A stretch of DNA of 37,274 nt. Origin: Paenibacillus sp. yr247. GTDB taxonomy: Bacteria > Bacillota > Bacilli > Paenibacillales > NBRC-103111. A program made the position numbers and the translations under genes. Of the stretch, positions 1-7,574 are shown piece after piece. The notes under the pieces were generated by a model. That model ran no database searches. It saw nothing but the letters and a program-made list of their open reading frames with translations, and had not been told where the DNA came from. The stretch lies in NCBI RefSeq assembly GCF_900103825.1, contig NZ_FNIF01000034.1, forward strand, positions 1 through 37,274, given 5' to 3'. How positions within the stretch are numbered: the stretch's first letter is position 1; every line of letters starts with the position of its first letter.

Positions 1-15
1 TTTGACTGTCTTTTT

Positions 16-43
16 ATTACGCTATCATTCTGAGTTAGTTGAA
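16..43 (-). repeat. Cassette-type core site 1
   Basis: On the plus strand this reads ATTACGCTATCATTCTG followed by AGTTAGTTGAA, a good match to the dispersed core (TTGAACTA, ~10-nt spacer, GTTAGTTGAA). Any associated hairpin would lie to the left, outside the window. No gene is visible between this copy and the next element at 137-250. Confidence 0.55.
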
Positions 44-136
44 CCAGGATAGGACTCACTTTTATTCATCATTTCTTATAACTAAATGGGATACTGTTTC
101 CATTCTATCTAAAAGAAAATCCAATATGCCTTCTGG

Positions 137-250
137 ATACACCCGTTGTCAATAAAAACAAGGAGCAGCTGCCGCAGCACATGATGCTTGTTGTCACCGC
201 GACACAGCTCATGAACGAAACTTCTCTATTATTGTCACTTGAGTTAGGAT
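137..250 (-). repeat. Core-site/hairpin element 2, degenerate
   Basis: A weak left core (ACACCCGTTGTCAATAAAA) is followed by a hairpin beginning ACAAGGAGCAGCTGCCGC and closing with TGCTTGTT. A right core ends in TTGAGTTAGG. The hairpin closely resembles the one at 35285-35314, so the two are related copies. Read on the minus strand, the right core's CTAAC supplies the TAA stop of the kinase gene at 244. It is probably that gene's terminator. Confidence 0.5.
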
Positions 251-792
251 AACCTATTAGTTACTTCCTCCAATATTCGTTCCACAATGAAGGATGGATT
301 GAAATACCCCTGAATAACAATGTCTGAATTTGGTTTAACTGTCCTTTCCATTTCCAAATAAGCCGCTCTTCCTCTTACTAAATAATTTGTTAAATCATTA
401 CGTATATCTTCAATGGGATTCTCCTTGTAATTTCTTAGAATTCGTCTAGCCATAGCAATATCCAGTGGAGTGTCAATATAAATAGTCATATCAATATATT
501 CACGCATTTCATTGTGCAAATAAGCAAAAGGATAATCAAGAACAATATACTCTAATGAGTTATCTTTAAGCAGTAGCTGAACATCCTTAATCAATGGGAG
601 CAGGTTCCATTCATTATAATCCGCTCCTTTCTCAACCCATTCACAAATATCGTCTGGACAATTTTGAAATTCATAGTCATCAAAATACAAAGCCTTAGCG
701 TTATTTAATTTACTAAGCAATTGGTTTGTTATCGTCGTCTTTCCTCCGCCAGATACAGCGGCAATTGAAATCACTCTTGGTTTTTGCATCAT
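244..792 (-). CDS. P-loop kinase, uridine kinase-like
   Basis: The protein is about 182 residues. Near its N-terminus, after a hydrophobic strand (RVISIAAV), it has the Walker A motif SGGGKTT. A likely Walker B-like segment (EYIVLDYPFAY) follows about 80 residues later, and an arginine-rich lid-like helix (ARRILRNYK) after that. This is the layout of the uridine kinase/phosphoribulokinase-like small-molecule kinases; the substrate cannot be read from sequence. The ATG at 792 is chosen because GGAG lies 10 nt upstream; a GTG at 801 is the alternative. The TAA stop lies inside the core-site repeat downstream. It is a stand-alone accessory gene. Confidence 0.75.
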   Translation of the reverse strand: MMQKPRVISIAAVSGGGKTTITNQLLSKLNNAKALYFDDYEFQNCPDDICEWVEKGADYNEWNLLPLIKDVQLLLKDNSLEYIVLDYPFAYLHNEMREYIDMTIYIDTPLDIAMARRILRNYKENPIEDIRNDLTNYLVRGRAAYLEMERTVKPNSDIVIQGYFNPSFIVERILEEVTNRLS

Positions 793-856
793 TATTATCA
801 CACTCCAGAACTTTTAGCTTAGCCTTATCCCCCACCCATAAATCTTTTTTGTCCAT

Positions 857-873
857 TCCATTAGCTTAATGAA
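857..873 (-). repeat. Possible degenerate core site between kinase and aph
   Basis: CCATTAGCTTAATGA matches the right part of the dispersed core (CCGTTAGCTTAATGA, best seen at 6941-6955). It sits about 17 bp past the stop of the aph remnant, where a cassette boundary would be expected. The left arm is not recognisable. Confidence 0.3.
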
Positions 874-889
874 ATCCATGTTTTATTGA

Positions 890-1592
890 TTAAAAGAACT
901 CGTCCATGAGCTGATAGTAAATGACTTTTGATTCATCTAATTCTGTTAGACCATAATTATCAAGAAAGGCATATATATACTCATTGCCAAAGTTATATTT
1001 TATACTTCTGATTGCCAAGGCTAAATCCTGATACCTGTCTGCAACCCCAGCCCTACCCCAATCAATAAATCCATGAACCTTCCCATTATTTATAATGATA
1101 TTAGGTAAGCAGTAATCGCCATGTGTAAAGACCAAGTCCTCAGTAATGGGCTTTTTACTAAACTTGTCTATGTTGGTCAAAATTTTCTTCATCAACAAGA
1201 TTATTTTCTACTCGATTTTTGGCTTCCTTTATCTTCATGAACTGCTCTCAGACTATAAGCCAATTGCTTCATTAACTGCGGTAATATCATTTCGAATGAC
1301 TTTTCAGAAGCATTAATACCTTCGATTTCGGTTATGAGTAAGTATTCATTAGAATCGTCTTGACCGTAATAAACAACCTCTGGGACAAGCAATTTGCCTT
1401 GTAACCATTTCAATCGTTCTTTCTCATACATAGGCTTTCAACAGCAGTGAGGGATTGAATTTTTAAGTATAGATTAAATGAAGTGCCTATCAATAAGTAC
1501 GTTTTTGATTCTGAATGACCAATAGTAATTCTTCTCCACGTATATCCGTTTGTCATTTTAGATAAGTTCTCTGGAAGTGTAAATTCCTGCAT
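890..1592 (-). pseudogene. Aminoglycoside phosphotransferase (APH(3')-like), frameshifted
   Basis: Three reading frames together give an APH(3')-type kinase. The N-terminal piece starts at the ATG at 1592 with a GAGGGG ribosome site (MQEFTLPENLSKM, YLKIQS). A second frame carries YEKERLKWLQGK, VPEVVYYG and LLITEIEG. A third short frame (KEAKNRVENNLVDEENFD) is visible near 1150-1230. The last frame has the catalytic and metal motifs HGDYCLPNI and GFIDWGRAG and ends in YYQLMDEFF, as family members do. Frame changes lie near 1430, 1235 and 1165, the last apparently with a small deletion. Start signal and C-terminus survive, so decay is recent. No functional resistance enzyme is expected. Confidence 0.85.
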
Positions 1593-1630
1593 TATTGTTC
1601 CCCTCACTTTCAATGAAATTACTCTTATAT

Positions 1631-2020
1631 TCAAACTTTGGACATTAAATAATCTAGGAGCAACTGCCTATCTTCCTCAAAACATAAGTCCAACTCGGCT
1701 ATTTGGGACGCAGATTTCCAAGCTATCTCATGGATTAATTCGTCAGGGTCTTGAATTGTCGGCACTCCACTTAACAGATTGACTTCAAAATAATGAACTA
1801 AACCTTCACCTTTAACGAATACTTTCATATTGACCGCCACCTTGTAACCTGTTTCCTCCCAAACCTCTCTTACACAGCATTGTTCATATGATTCGTTAGT
1901 ATTCTTGCCACCAGATGGTACAGACCATCTTTTTTCTTCTTCTGGTTTGCCTTGTAAAATCATCAATAATTCCTTCTTTTCATTTATACAAATTGCCGCA
2001 GATCCTGTCCATTTCTCCAT
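1631..2020 (-). CDS. NUDIX hydrolase
   Basis: This protein of about 129 residues has a complete Nudix box: G, five residues, E, seven residues, then REVWEETGY. It would hydrolyse a nucleoside diphosphate linked to another moiety, with Mg2+; the substrate is unknown. The N-terminal strand (GSAAICINEKKELLMI) is typical of the fold. The ATG at 2020 is preferred (GGAG 8 nt upstream); a GTG at 2029 is possible. The stop lies 38 nt before the start of the aph remnant in the same orientation, so the two may once have been co-transcribed. No core site lies between them. Confidence 0.85.
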   Translation of the reverse strand: MEKWTGSAAICINEKKELLMILQGKPEEEKRWSVPSGGKNTNESYEQCCVREVWEETGYKVAVNMKVFVKGEGLVHYFEVNLLSGVPTIQDPDELIHEIAWKSASQIAELDLCFEEDRQLLLDYLMSKV

Positions 2021-2065
2021 TTGACTCACTCCAATTTCCTTGAAATCGTACTTTCATCAAAAATT

Positions 2066-2087
2066 AAAGAGTCAACGGCAACTCTTT
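2066..2087. other. Small inverted repeat upstream of NUDIX gene
   Basis: AAAGAGT and ACTCTTT form 7-bp arms around an 8-nt loop, 46 bp upstream of the NUDIX start. It could be an operator or a weak bidirectional terminator; nothing distinguishes these. Confidence 0.25.
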
Positions 2088-2231
2088 TCGTTGATACAAT
2101 TATACCATATTGTGGGATTTGATCTGTCAGTTATTTAGTTTCATGAGAACAGTAACATAGTTGGAATCTGCACCTATTGCACACCCTCATTCTGCCACTC
2201 AGTAGCCTTATTTAAATCGTACAATCAGCAA

Positions 2232-2419
2232 TTAACTATGCTGGACTAATATTTATTCGTCTGATAAGCGTCTGCAAGCGTTTTGCCTAGAAACACACAC
2301 CTACCTTTTGATCCGATGTTCGCGGATAACAAAAAGACACCTTTGAATCAGGTGTCCTGTGACTAGATAACTTCCGATAAACTTCTTTTTTATTTGAACT
2401 CGTTCTTCGTTAGCGTAAT
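2232..2419 (-). repeat. Core-site/hairpin element 3
   Basis: A degenerate left core (AATTAACTATGCTGGACTAA, from 2232) is followed by a hairpin with GACACCT/AGGTGTC arms near 2334-2354. On the minus strand a T-run follows the stem, making it a terminator in that direction. A right core follows at 2393-2419 (TTTGAACTCGTTCTTCGTTA). No minus-strand gene survives to its right, so its gene may have been lost. Confidence 0.5.
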
Positions 2420-2580
2420 GGATTAAATTATGGTTATTGCTTCATTCTAAAAAAAACTGGAACCATTAAAGAAAAAATAAAGTAATCAAAATGAAATTGA
2501 CGAAACCCTGTAACCGAGGTTTTGCTTGAAGATTGCGACAAAAATAACTGAAATAGCGGTTTGCCCCCTAAGAAAAAAAT

Positions 2581-2694
2581 AAAGTACTTCATTCCAATGA
2601 GAACAACGGCGGAGGCGGAATGCCGTCGTTCAAAGGCACGCTGAATGATTCGGAAATTTTGGCTTTAACCGATTGGCTTCTGTCGCATAAATAA
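2581..2694 (+). pseudogene. Cytochrome c C-terminal remnant
   Basis: One frame reads NNGGGGMPSFKGTLNDSEIL then ALTDWLLSHK and a stop. This is the C-terminal end of a small class I cytochrome c: the axial-Met segment GMPxFKGTL followed by the final amphipathic helix. The haem-binding CxxCH part is absent. It lies upstream of DoxX and glutathione peroxidase genes on the same strand, so it may be the tail of an older redox locus. The rest of 2420-2860 shows nothing else I can support. Confidence 0.55.
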
Positions 2695-2867
2695 TCAGAA
2701 TTGCACGAGCATACAGCCTGATGTTTATACATAGATTCCATTCTTTACCTGTCGTTTAACAAAGAATTGGCATATCTTTGGACAAACCGATTTTGTTATT
2801 GCGTCGTTACCTATGAAAGGAGTGAAAAATATAAGCGAAATAATAAGGGAGAGGTGGACCTACTTTG

Positions 2868-3386
2868 ATGAAATGGATAAGGGAGAACAAATACGCTGCA
2901 ATGCTGCTGTCGCTAATTCGATTGTATGCCGGATGGAAGTGGATGACGTCAGGTTTGGGCAAGCTCACTGCTTCGAAGGCATTTGACGCCAGCGGTTTTA
3001 TCAAAGGAGCGATAGCGAAACCGGTAATGGATTCCACAACAAATAATTTGATTTATCCGAATTATGTGTCATTTTTAAAACATTTTGCACTCCCAAATAT
3101 CCAAATGTTCAACTTAATCGTCCCATTGGGCGAATTTCTTGTTGGGATAGGTTTGATCCTTGGCTGTTTGACTACGGTTGCGGCCTTCTTCGGTGTATTA
3201 ATGAACTTCATGTACATGTTTGCCGGTTCTGTCAGCAGTAACCCGTTGATGGCACTACTTGGCTTCATAATTCTCGCAGCAGGCGCTAACGCAGGAAAAT
3301 TTGGTGTCGATTATGTGACACTTTCTCGATTACGCGAATTGTTTACCCAGATGTTCCATAATACACCCAAATCCAATACCCATTGA
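2868..3386 (+). CDS. DoxX family membrane protein
   Basis: The protein is about 172 residues with four likely membrane segments, at about residues 12-30, 80-100, 105-125 and 130-148. It has the DoxX signature layout: RLYAGWKWMTSGLGK near the N-terminus and GEFLVGIGLILGCLT in the middle. DoxX proteins are membrane partners of oxidoreductases, including thiosulfate:quinone oxidoreductase subunits; the electron partner here is not evident. The ATG at 2868 follows GAGGTGG by about 10 nt; a TTG lies directly before it. The next gene starts 14 bp downstream, so the two probably form an operon linked to redox or oxidative stress. Confidence 0.8.
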   Translation: MKWIRENKYAAMLLSLIRLYAGWKWMTSGLGKLTASKAFDASGFIKGAIAKPVMDSTTNNLIYPNYVSFLKHFALPNIQMFNLIVPLGEFLVGIGLILGCLTTVAAFFGVLMNFMYMFAGSVSSNPLMALLGFIILAAGANAGKFGVDYVTLSRLRELFTQMFHNTPKSNTH

Positions 3387-3400
3387 GGAGGAAAATTAAC

Positions 3401-3946
3401 ATGTCCGTATACGAATATTCCGCGCGTTCGATCAAAGGCGAACCGGTTAGCTTGTCCGCCTACAAAGGCAAAGCTCTCGTCATCGTAAACACCGCCAGCA
3501 AATGCGGCTTCACGCCACAATACGAAGGCTTGGAATCTTCGTACAAGAAATATCACGACCAAGGCCTCGAAATCCTCGGCTTCCCGAGCGACCAGTTCGG
3601 CGGCCAGGAGCCGGGCAGCGAGGCCGAGGTGGAGGAATTCTGCAAGATCAACTACGGGGTGACGTTCCCACTGTTCGAGAAGACGCTGGTCCGCGGGCCG
3701 GAGGCAACGCCGCTGTTCCGCTACCTGTCGGAGCAAGCGCCGTTCAAGGGCTTCGATACCGCTACCCTAGGCGGGGCGAAGATGCAATCGTTCCTTCAAG
3801 AGAAACTGCCCGAGTATTACGAGGGCAACGGCATCAAGTGGAACTTCACCAAGTTCGTCGTCGACCGCGAAGGCAACGTTGTCGGGCGCTTTGAGTCGAC
3901 CGTCGATCCCGCGTCGATGGAGTCTGCGATCGAAGCGCTGCTGTAA
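3401..3946 (+). CDS. Glutathione peroxidase-family thiol peroxidase
   Basis: At 181 residues this is close to usual family length. The peroxidatic cysteine is in NTASKCGFTPQY. The conserved glutamine is in FPSDQFGGQEPG, and the tryptophan and asparagine of the active site are in KWNFTKFVVD. It is a Cys-type (not selenocysteine) enzyme, expected to reduce peroxides in the cytoplasm, most likely with thioredoxin or bacillithiol-linked donors. Start ATG at 3401 has GAGGAG 9 nt upstream. GC rises clearly above the neighbours from about position 3550, including third positions, suggesting a different origin or a hybrid gene. It is followed by a strong terminator. Confidence 0.92.
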   Translation: MSVYEYSARSIKGEPVSLSAYKGKALVIVNTASKCGFTPQYEGLESSYKKYHDQGLEILGFPSDQFGGQEPGSEAEVEEFCKINYGVTFPLFEKTLVRGPEATPLFRYLSEQAPFKGFDTATLGGAKMQSFLQEKLPEYYEGNGIKWNFTKFVVDREGNVVGRFESTVDPASMESAIEALL

Positions 3947-3966
3947 GCCAGTCGCCTAAAAAAGGA

Positions 3967-4012
3967 AGCCAACCGCGCCGTCCGTTCACCGGCGGTCGCG
4001 GTTGGCTTTTTT
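3967..4012 (+). terminator. Rho-independent terminator after glutathione peroxidase gene
   Basis: AGCCAACCGCG pairs with CGCGGTTGGCT and is followed by a T-run. It ends the DoxX/peroxidase unit. Confidence 0.9.
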
Positions 4013-4255
4013 GGACGATGGAAAGGCGGAGTGCTTCAGTCTTCAAAAACCAAATGAGGAGCTGCAGGTTGATCTTATCTTGAGATGAACACTTTACGTA
4101 CTACATGGTTTCTGCATACGTTCGTGCGATTAGGCATCTCTCTCACTCGTTTAGTCGATAATTTCACCACAGGTCACATTCGCCACAGCTCCTGTTATCG
4201 CGCTGGCTAGATCTGTGGGCCATAAGGACGGCCGCATTCGCTACTTCGGCGAGCC

Positions 4256-4895
4256 TTGGAAGCCACTTTAGTAGTGTTTTTTCAGCGATACCTGCCTCAA
4301 ACTCTTCACGGGAAATGCCGGCATTCTCCGCATCATAGCCCCGTTGTTCAGTTTCTGGATGAGCACCAGTATTTGAACATCGTCATTAATCCTTTAATCT
4401 CACATAACGCCAAGAAAACCAATTTGCGACGGTTGAAGACGGATGCCGCTGATGCCCATCTATTAGGAGCGTTGTTTTATAAAGAAGAGTTTGAACCCTA
4501 CAAAAAACGGGGTCAGCATCTCATGAATTTACGCTATCTAACACGCCAACATGAATCTTTAACGGGTATGTATGTCCAGGTAAAACTACAATTTCAGGCC
4601 ATTCTGGATCAGGTTTTCCCCGAATATCATGGCGTTTTTGGTGACCTTTATTCAAAAGTTTCCCTTCGACTTCTGGCCTTACACCCAACGTCTAAAGAGG
4701 TTCTGGAACTGGATGAGAAGGAGATTACAGCAACAATTTTAGCTGAGATCGGTGAAATCGATCGGTTCAATCACGCAAAGAAATTTGTTGCCTTTGCTGG
4801 TATAGATCCAAGTGATTTTTCTTCAGGCAAGTTTACAGCAAGCAACCATAAATAAAATAACTAAGCACGGTTCCAGGAGTAGTGTTATTATTCAA
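4256..4895 (+). pseudogene. IS110-family transposase remnant
   Basis: The fragment has the IS110 DEDD-domain segment (VINPLISHNAKKTNLRRLKT then DAADAHLLG). It also has the C-terminal region with EIGEIDRF, AKKFVAFAGIDPS and SGKFTA. The stretch joining them is far too short, so the middle is deleted. After about 4850 the family motif ITKHGSRSS continues only in another frame before the homology stops. The N-terminal catalytic start is not intact. Positions 4013-4255 just upstream may hold more decayed sequence from the element, but I could not read it as protein. Confidence 0.75.
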
Positions 4896-4917
4896 CTAAC
4901 GTTCTGCGTTAGTTCAA
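4891..4917 (-). repeat. Core site 4, best palindromic copy
   Basis: TTCAACTAACG, TTCTG, CGTTAGTTCAA: an almost perfect inverted repeat with a 5-nt centre. It lies 33 bp past the stop of the NUDIX gene at 4951, where the IS110 remnant abuts. Any accompanying hairpin has been displaced. Confidence 0.75.
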
Positions 4918-4950
4918 CCGATTGCATTTATCTTCCGAATACGAATCTTG

Positions 4951-5361
4951 TTACCAAGCAATAAAAAATGGGTGTTTACTTTCATCCATACCTAATTTTA
5001 TCCTGTCTTGAAAGGTGGGCCAAGTTACCAATTCCATAGCTTGTTCAATCGTGAAAAAGCCTACCTCCAAACTCTCCACGGACGTCGTTGGCTCCCCTCC
5101 GACAGCTCGCCCTAACCATATTGTCGCAACTACACCTTTTGAAACACTTTGAAATATACCGCAGAACTTGACTATTTCGATGTCAATTCCTGTTTCCTCT
5201 TTAACTTCACGAATAGCGGCTGATTCAATTGATTCACCAAGCTCGACAATACCTCCAGGCGGTTCCCACCCTCTTCGAGGTCCCTTAATGAGCAAAATTT
5301 TCCCCTCATCATTTAGTACAATAACACCCGCCGAGACGGAGTGCCTTGGAAACTCTGGCAT
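4951..5361 (-). CDS. NUDIX hydrolase
   Basis: The 136-residue protein has an intact Nudix box (GGIVELGESIESAAIREVKEETG, given here only as the match). It also has the typical opening strand SAGVIVLNDEGKILLIK. It should cleave a nucleoside-diphosphate-X compound; GPRRGWEPPGG before the box resembles the MutT/ADP-ribose pyrophosphatase groups, but the substrate cannot be assigned. Start ATG at 5361 has GGGAGG 6 nt upstream. It is a single-gene unit, not closely similar to the other NUDIX protein in the window, and is followed by a core site. Confidence 0.87.
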   Translation of the reverse strand: MPEFPRHSVSAGVIVLNDEGKILLIKGPRRGWEPPGGIVELGESIESAAIREVKEETGIDIEIVKFCGIFQSVSKGVVATIWLGRAVGGEPTTSVESLEVGFFTIEQAMELVTWPTFQDRIKLGMDESKHPFFIAW

Positions 5362-5504
5362 ATTTATCCTCCCTTACAGTTTTTATTTACATACTGTCCC
5401 GTTAATGCACTTTGAATGAAACAACAAGCCTTGAGAAAATCAACCACCCGTTCCTCTCCCACATCATTGATTCCAATACTTATACGCCTCCATTAAACGG
5501 AATA

Positions 5505-5607
5505 TTCCGTTATACTGCCCGTTAAGTGAGAAAACGGCAGCCGATCAACTAAGCCGGCTGCCGTTTCGTGTTGTATATTGAACTCTCGTGTCCCGTTAGT
5601 TCATCAA
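5505..5607 (-). repeat. Complete core-hairpin-core element 5
   Basis: The left core is TTCCGTTATACTGCCCGTTA (from 5505). The hairpin at 5532-5566 pairs AAACGGCAGCCG with CGGCTGCCGTTT. The right core is ATTGAACTCTCGTGTCCCG then TTAGTTCAT (5577-5607). On the minus strand the stem is followed by TTTT and can terminate transcription from the DJ-1/PfpI pseudogene, whose stop is 9 bp away. It is the clearest example of two same-orientation cores bracketing a terminator. Confidence 0.75.
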
Positions 5608-5615
5608 TAACATAG

Positions 5616-6207
5616 TTAGATGTTTGTAATTTCATATTCCATTCGCTTTGCGGTATTTAAGGCTATCTCTTCGCTTATTAAACGACGTATTACATGGAAA
5701 GACATATGTATTCCTGATGATATACCTCCAGAAGTAATTAAATTACCTTCATCCTTATCTCATATTTCTTATCACTTTAACGTTTGGGTATTCAGTTTCA
5801 AGTCGAGTTAGATCCATCCAGTGAGTTGTTGCTGATTTACCATCTAATAGTCCAGCTTTTGCGAGCAGAAAGGCACCTGTACAAACTGATGTAAGTAGTT
5901 CTACTTTTGCAGATTGTTCTTGAATCCATTTAATTACCTCTGCGTTATGGATTTCTATTTCCTCTGCTCCATAACCACCTGGAACAATAAGAATATCAAA
6001 TGAAGGGGCAGTTTCAAAACTGTAATTCGGTTTAACCATCAGTCCATTTCGCGCTTTAATTAGTTCACCATGTTGAGATACCGTCTTTACATGAAAAGCC
6101 TTTTCTCTGTTTTCGGGAAACTCTGTAATCGAAAACACCTCGAAGGGACCTGCAAAATCTAAGACTTCCACCTCGTTAAATAAGAGTAAACCTACATTCC
6201 AACTCAT
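5616..6207 (-). pseudogene. DJ-1/PfpI family protein, single frameshift
   Basis: The first frame (to 5755) gives a DJ-1/PfpI class I glutamine amidotransferase-like domain: VGLLLFNEVEVLDFAGPFEV, then FDILIVPGGYG. The nucleophile elbow is SVCTGAFLLAKAGLL, followed by GKSATTHW. After NMR and a TAA, the expected C-terminal region continues in another frame: DEGNLITSGGISSGIHMSFH, and on to AKRMEY and a stop at 5616. One frameshift near 5755 therefore splits a gene of about 195 codons. The ATG at 6207 is preferred, with GGGAG upstream. The cysteine nucleophile is upstream of the break, but the fold would be incomplete. Confidence 0.85.
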
Positions 6208-6305
6208 GAAAACAACTCCCACTCGCTTCTATTGTTTCTTATATCTCTATTTTAGTTTGAAAATTGGTGAAGTAAAAGATCCAATAATGATTAAATTTAA
6301 TGTAC

Positions 6306-6411
6306 CAATTTTAGTATTCTGCCGTTACCTCAATGAACAAAGCAGGTCGCCGCTGCGCCTGCTTTGTTTGCATGTCTTTATGAATTTAAGAATATGCGTT
6401 ATCGTAATGAA
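6306..6411 (-). repeat. Complete core-hairpin-core element 6
   Basis: The left core contains TAGTATTCTGCCGTTACCT (6306-6335). The hairpin at 6336-6368 pairs AACAAAGCAGG with CCTGCTTTGTT. The right core contains AAGAATATGCGTTATCGTAA (6381-6411). The right core overlaps the end of the gene at 6399 and supplies its TAA stop. The rest of 6208-6305 holds no gene. Confidence 0.65.
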
Positions 6412-6863
6412 GGTTCGACTAGATTTAATTCTGGATTGAATAATTTGTTTTTCTTTAAAAAAGTCTTTAAACTGTGGTTTTTAACATGGACAGCAACAAG
6501 ACCTTCTTCTTTCGTAAATACTAGTAGAGTAGGAAAATAAGTTTTGGACGGACTAATAAACATCACTACTTCTGTAACTGTTCCAGTAATCCATTTGTTA
6601 TTAACTTTGTAAGGTGGCGTAAGAGGGATCTTAATGGCTATGCCCTCGCTTGGTTCGATTTTTAAGGAACCTACGGTTCCATTCGCAGAGGACAACCATT
6701 CTTTAACCAGGTTCTGCAACGAATTAGAGTTTTTTATTGAGAGGATTATCTCACCTTTTTTAATATCCAACACTTCTGCTCCATCTGATGCCCCAACTGT
6801 TTGAGCAAAAAGGAGACTAAATACTGCCACAAGGAATAACATGCGATCTAATGTTTTCAACAA
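6399..6863 (-). CDS. Exported protein of unknown function
   Basis: It is about 154 residues. An N-terminal signal peptide (LDRMLFLVAVFSLLFAQTVGA) with a probable cleavage site after VGA precedes a soluble domain of about 125 residues. That domain is rich in beta-type segments (GEIILSIKN, GLVAVHVKN). I do not recognise the family. The likely start is a TTG at 6863 (GGAGG 8 nt upstream; a second TTG follows directly). Its last two codons and stop are inside a core-site repeat, so that C-terminus may have been set by the repeat. It is a single gene, preceded by a core site rather than another gene. Confidence 0.6.
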   Translation of the reverse strand: MLKTLDRMLFLVAVFSLLFAQTVGASDGAEVLDIKKGEIILSIKNSNSLQNLVKEWLSSANGTVGSLKIEPSEGIAIKIPLTPPYKVNNKWITGTVTEVVMFISPSKTYFPTLLVFTKEEGLVAVHVKNHSLKTFLKKNKLFNPELNLVEPSLR

Positions 6864-6923
6864 TAATTCAACCTCCACTTGAAGGTAATATTCCCCATTC
6901 TAATGAAAATATTTTCCTTCTAC

Positions 6924-6973
6924 CAATTGAACTATGCTGCCCGTTAGCTTAATGACTTCTCGTTAGTTTACTC
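6924..6973 (-). repeat. Core site 7, canonical copy plus half copy
   Basis: CAATTGAACTATGCTGCCCG then TTAGCTTAATGA is the sharpest copy of the core, with TTGAACTA opening. A second shorter match (TCTCGTTAGTTTA) follows at once at 6956-6973. The element lies between the terminator of the XRE gene and the start of the exported-protein gene, and so also forms part of that gene's upstream region. Confidence 0.7.
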
Positions 6974-6974
6974 T

Positions 6975-7013
6975 AAAAAAAAGCCCCGATGACTGTACTA
7001 GCTCATCGGGGCT
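6975..7013 (-). terminator. Terminator of the XRE regulator gene
   Basis: On the minus strand AGCCCCGATGA pairs with TCATCGGGGCT and is followed by eight T residues. It lies 18 bp past the stop at 7032. Confidence 0.92.
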
Positions 7014-7031
7014 AACTAATAGATCACGACT

Positions 7032-7388
7032 TTATATCAGATTTGATTTTTCTTTATTTAAAGAAATCTTTATTTTAATGATTTCATCTATTTCTTTTTG
7101 ATCAAACCCATTTAACAACCTATAGTTTGATATCATGCTTATTTCCCCTTCTGATAGAACAGAAGAATTATTAGATTTAATAAAATCATTATCAATTATT
7201 ATTAAATCATCAATATTGCAATTAAATTGTTTCTTTATTGCTAATAAGGTATCAAAAGATGGATTACAATTTCCTTGCTCAATCTCACTTAAATTCCCCT
7301 GAGAAATGCCTATTCTACTCGAGAACTCCACTTGATTCATATTATTTATTTTTCGTAATCTACGAATATTGGGCCCAATATTTATCAT
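7032..7388 (-). CDS. XRE-family transcriptional regulator
   Basis: This 118-residue protein begins with a classic Cro/cI helix-turn-helix at residues 3-58: IGPNIRRLRKINNMNQVEFS, then SRIGISQGNLSEIEQG and PSFDTLLAIKKQFN. The C-terminal half is helical and charged, with no recognised ligand domain. The ATG at 7388 has GGATG 7-8 nt upstream. The gene stands alone; a 10-11-bp inverted repeat (7421-7446) lies 33 bp upstream and could be its operator. Its target is not evident. Confidence 0.85.
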   Translation of the reverse strand: MINIGPNIRRLRKINNMNQVEFSSRIGISQGNLSEIEQGNCNPSFDTLLAIKKQFNCNIDDLIIIDNDFIKSNNSSVLSEGEISMISNYRLLNGFDQKEIDEIIKIKISLNKEKSNLI

Positions 7389-7420
7389 TTTTTCACATCC
7401 AATTAAATAATAAGTGACCC

Positions 7421-7446
7421 GAACATTTTATTGATCGGGTCACTTG
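7421..7446. promoter_or_regulatory. Inverted repeat upstream of XRE gene
   Basis: AGTGACCCGA and TCGGGTCACT form perfect 10-bp arms around about 11 nt. No T-run follows in either direction, so an operator or transcript hairpin is more likely than a terminator. Confidence 0.4.
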
Positions 7447-7484
7447 AATGCAAGTTGTTAGTTTAAACAAGAAGTCATTATTGC

Positions 7485-7574
7485 GGTTCCATACTTTTGT
7501 TACTGGTTCCCGACATTTGTTACTGGTTCTACACTTTTATATCACCAGACATGCCTGTCAGGTGATATAAAAGT
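7485..7574. repeat. 20-bp direct repeats ending in a nested palindrome
   Basis: Three units of about 20 bp begin GGTTC and contain TTTGTTACT (from about 7485, 7505 and 7525; the third is altered). They run into a 42-bp inverted repeat: ACTTTTATATCACC (7533-7546) pairs perfectly with GGTGATATAAAAGT (7561-7574), with an inner GAC/GTC pair. Tandem ~20-bp repeats at an end are typical of IS21-type elements, but no transposase is present, so this is at best a solo end. Confidence 0.55.

Noticed and set aside
3502..3894. 130-codon plus-strand frame inside the peroxidase gene and a 141-codon minus-strand frame at 3311-3736
   Set aside because: Both are shadows of the GC-rich peroxidase gene; their arginine-rich translations match no family.
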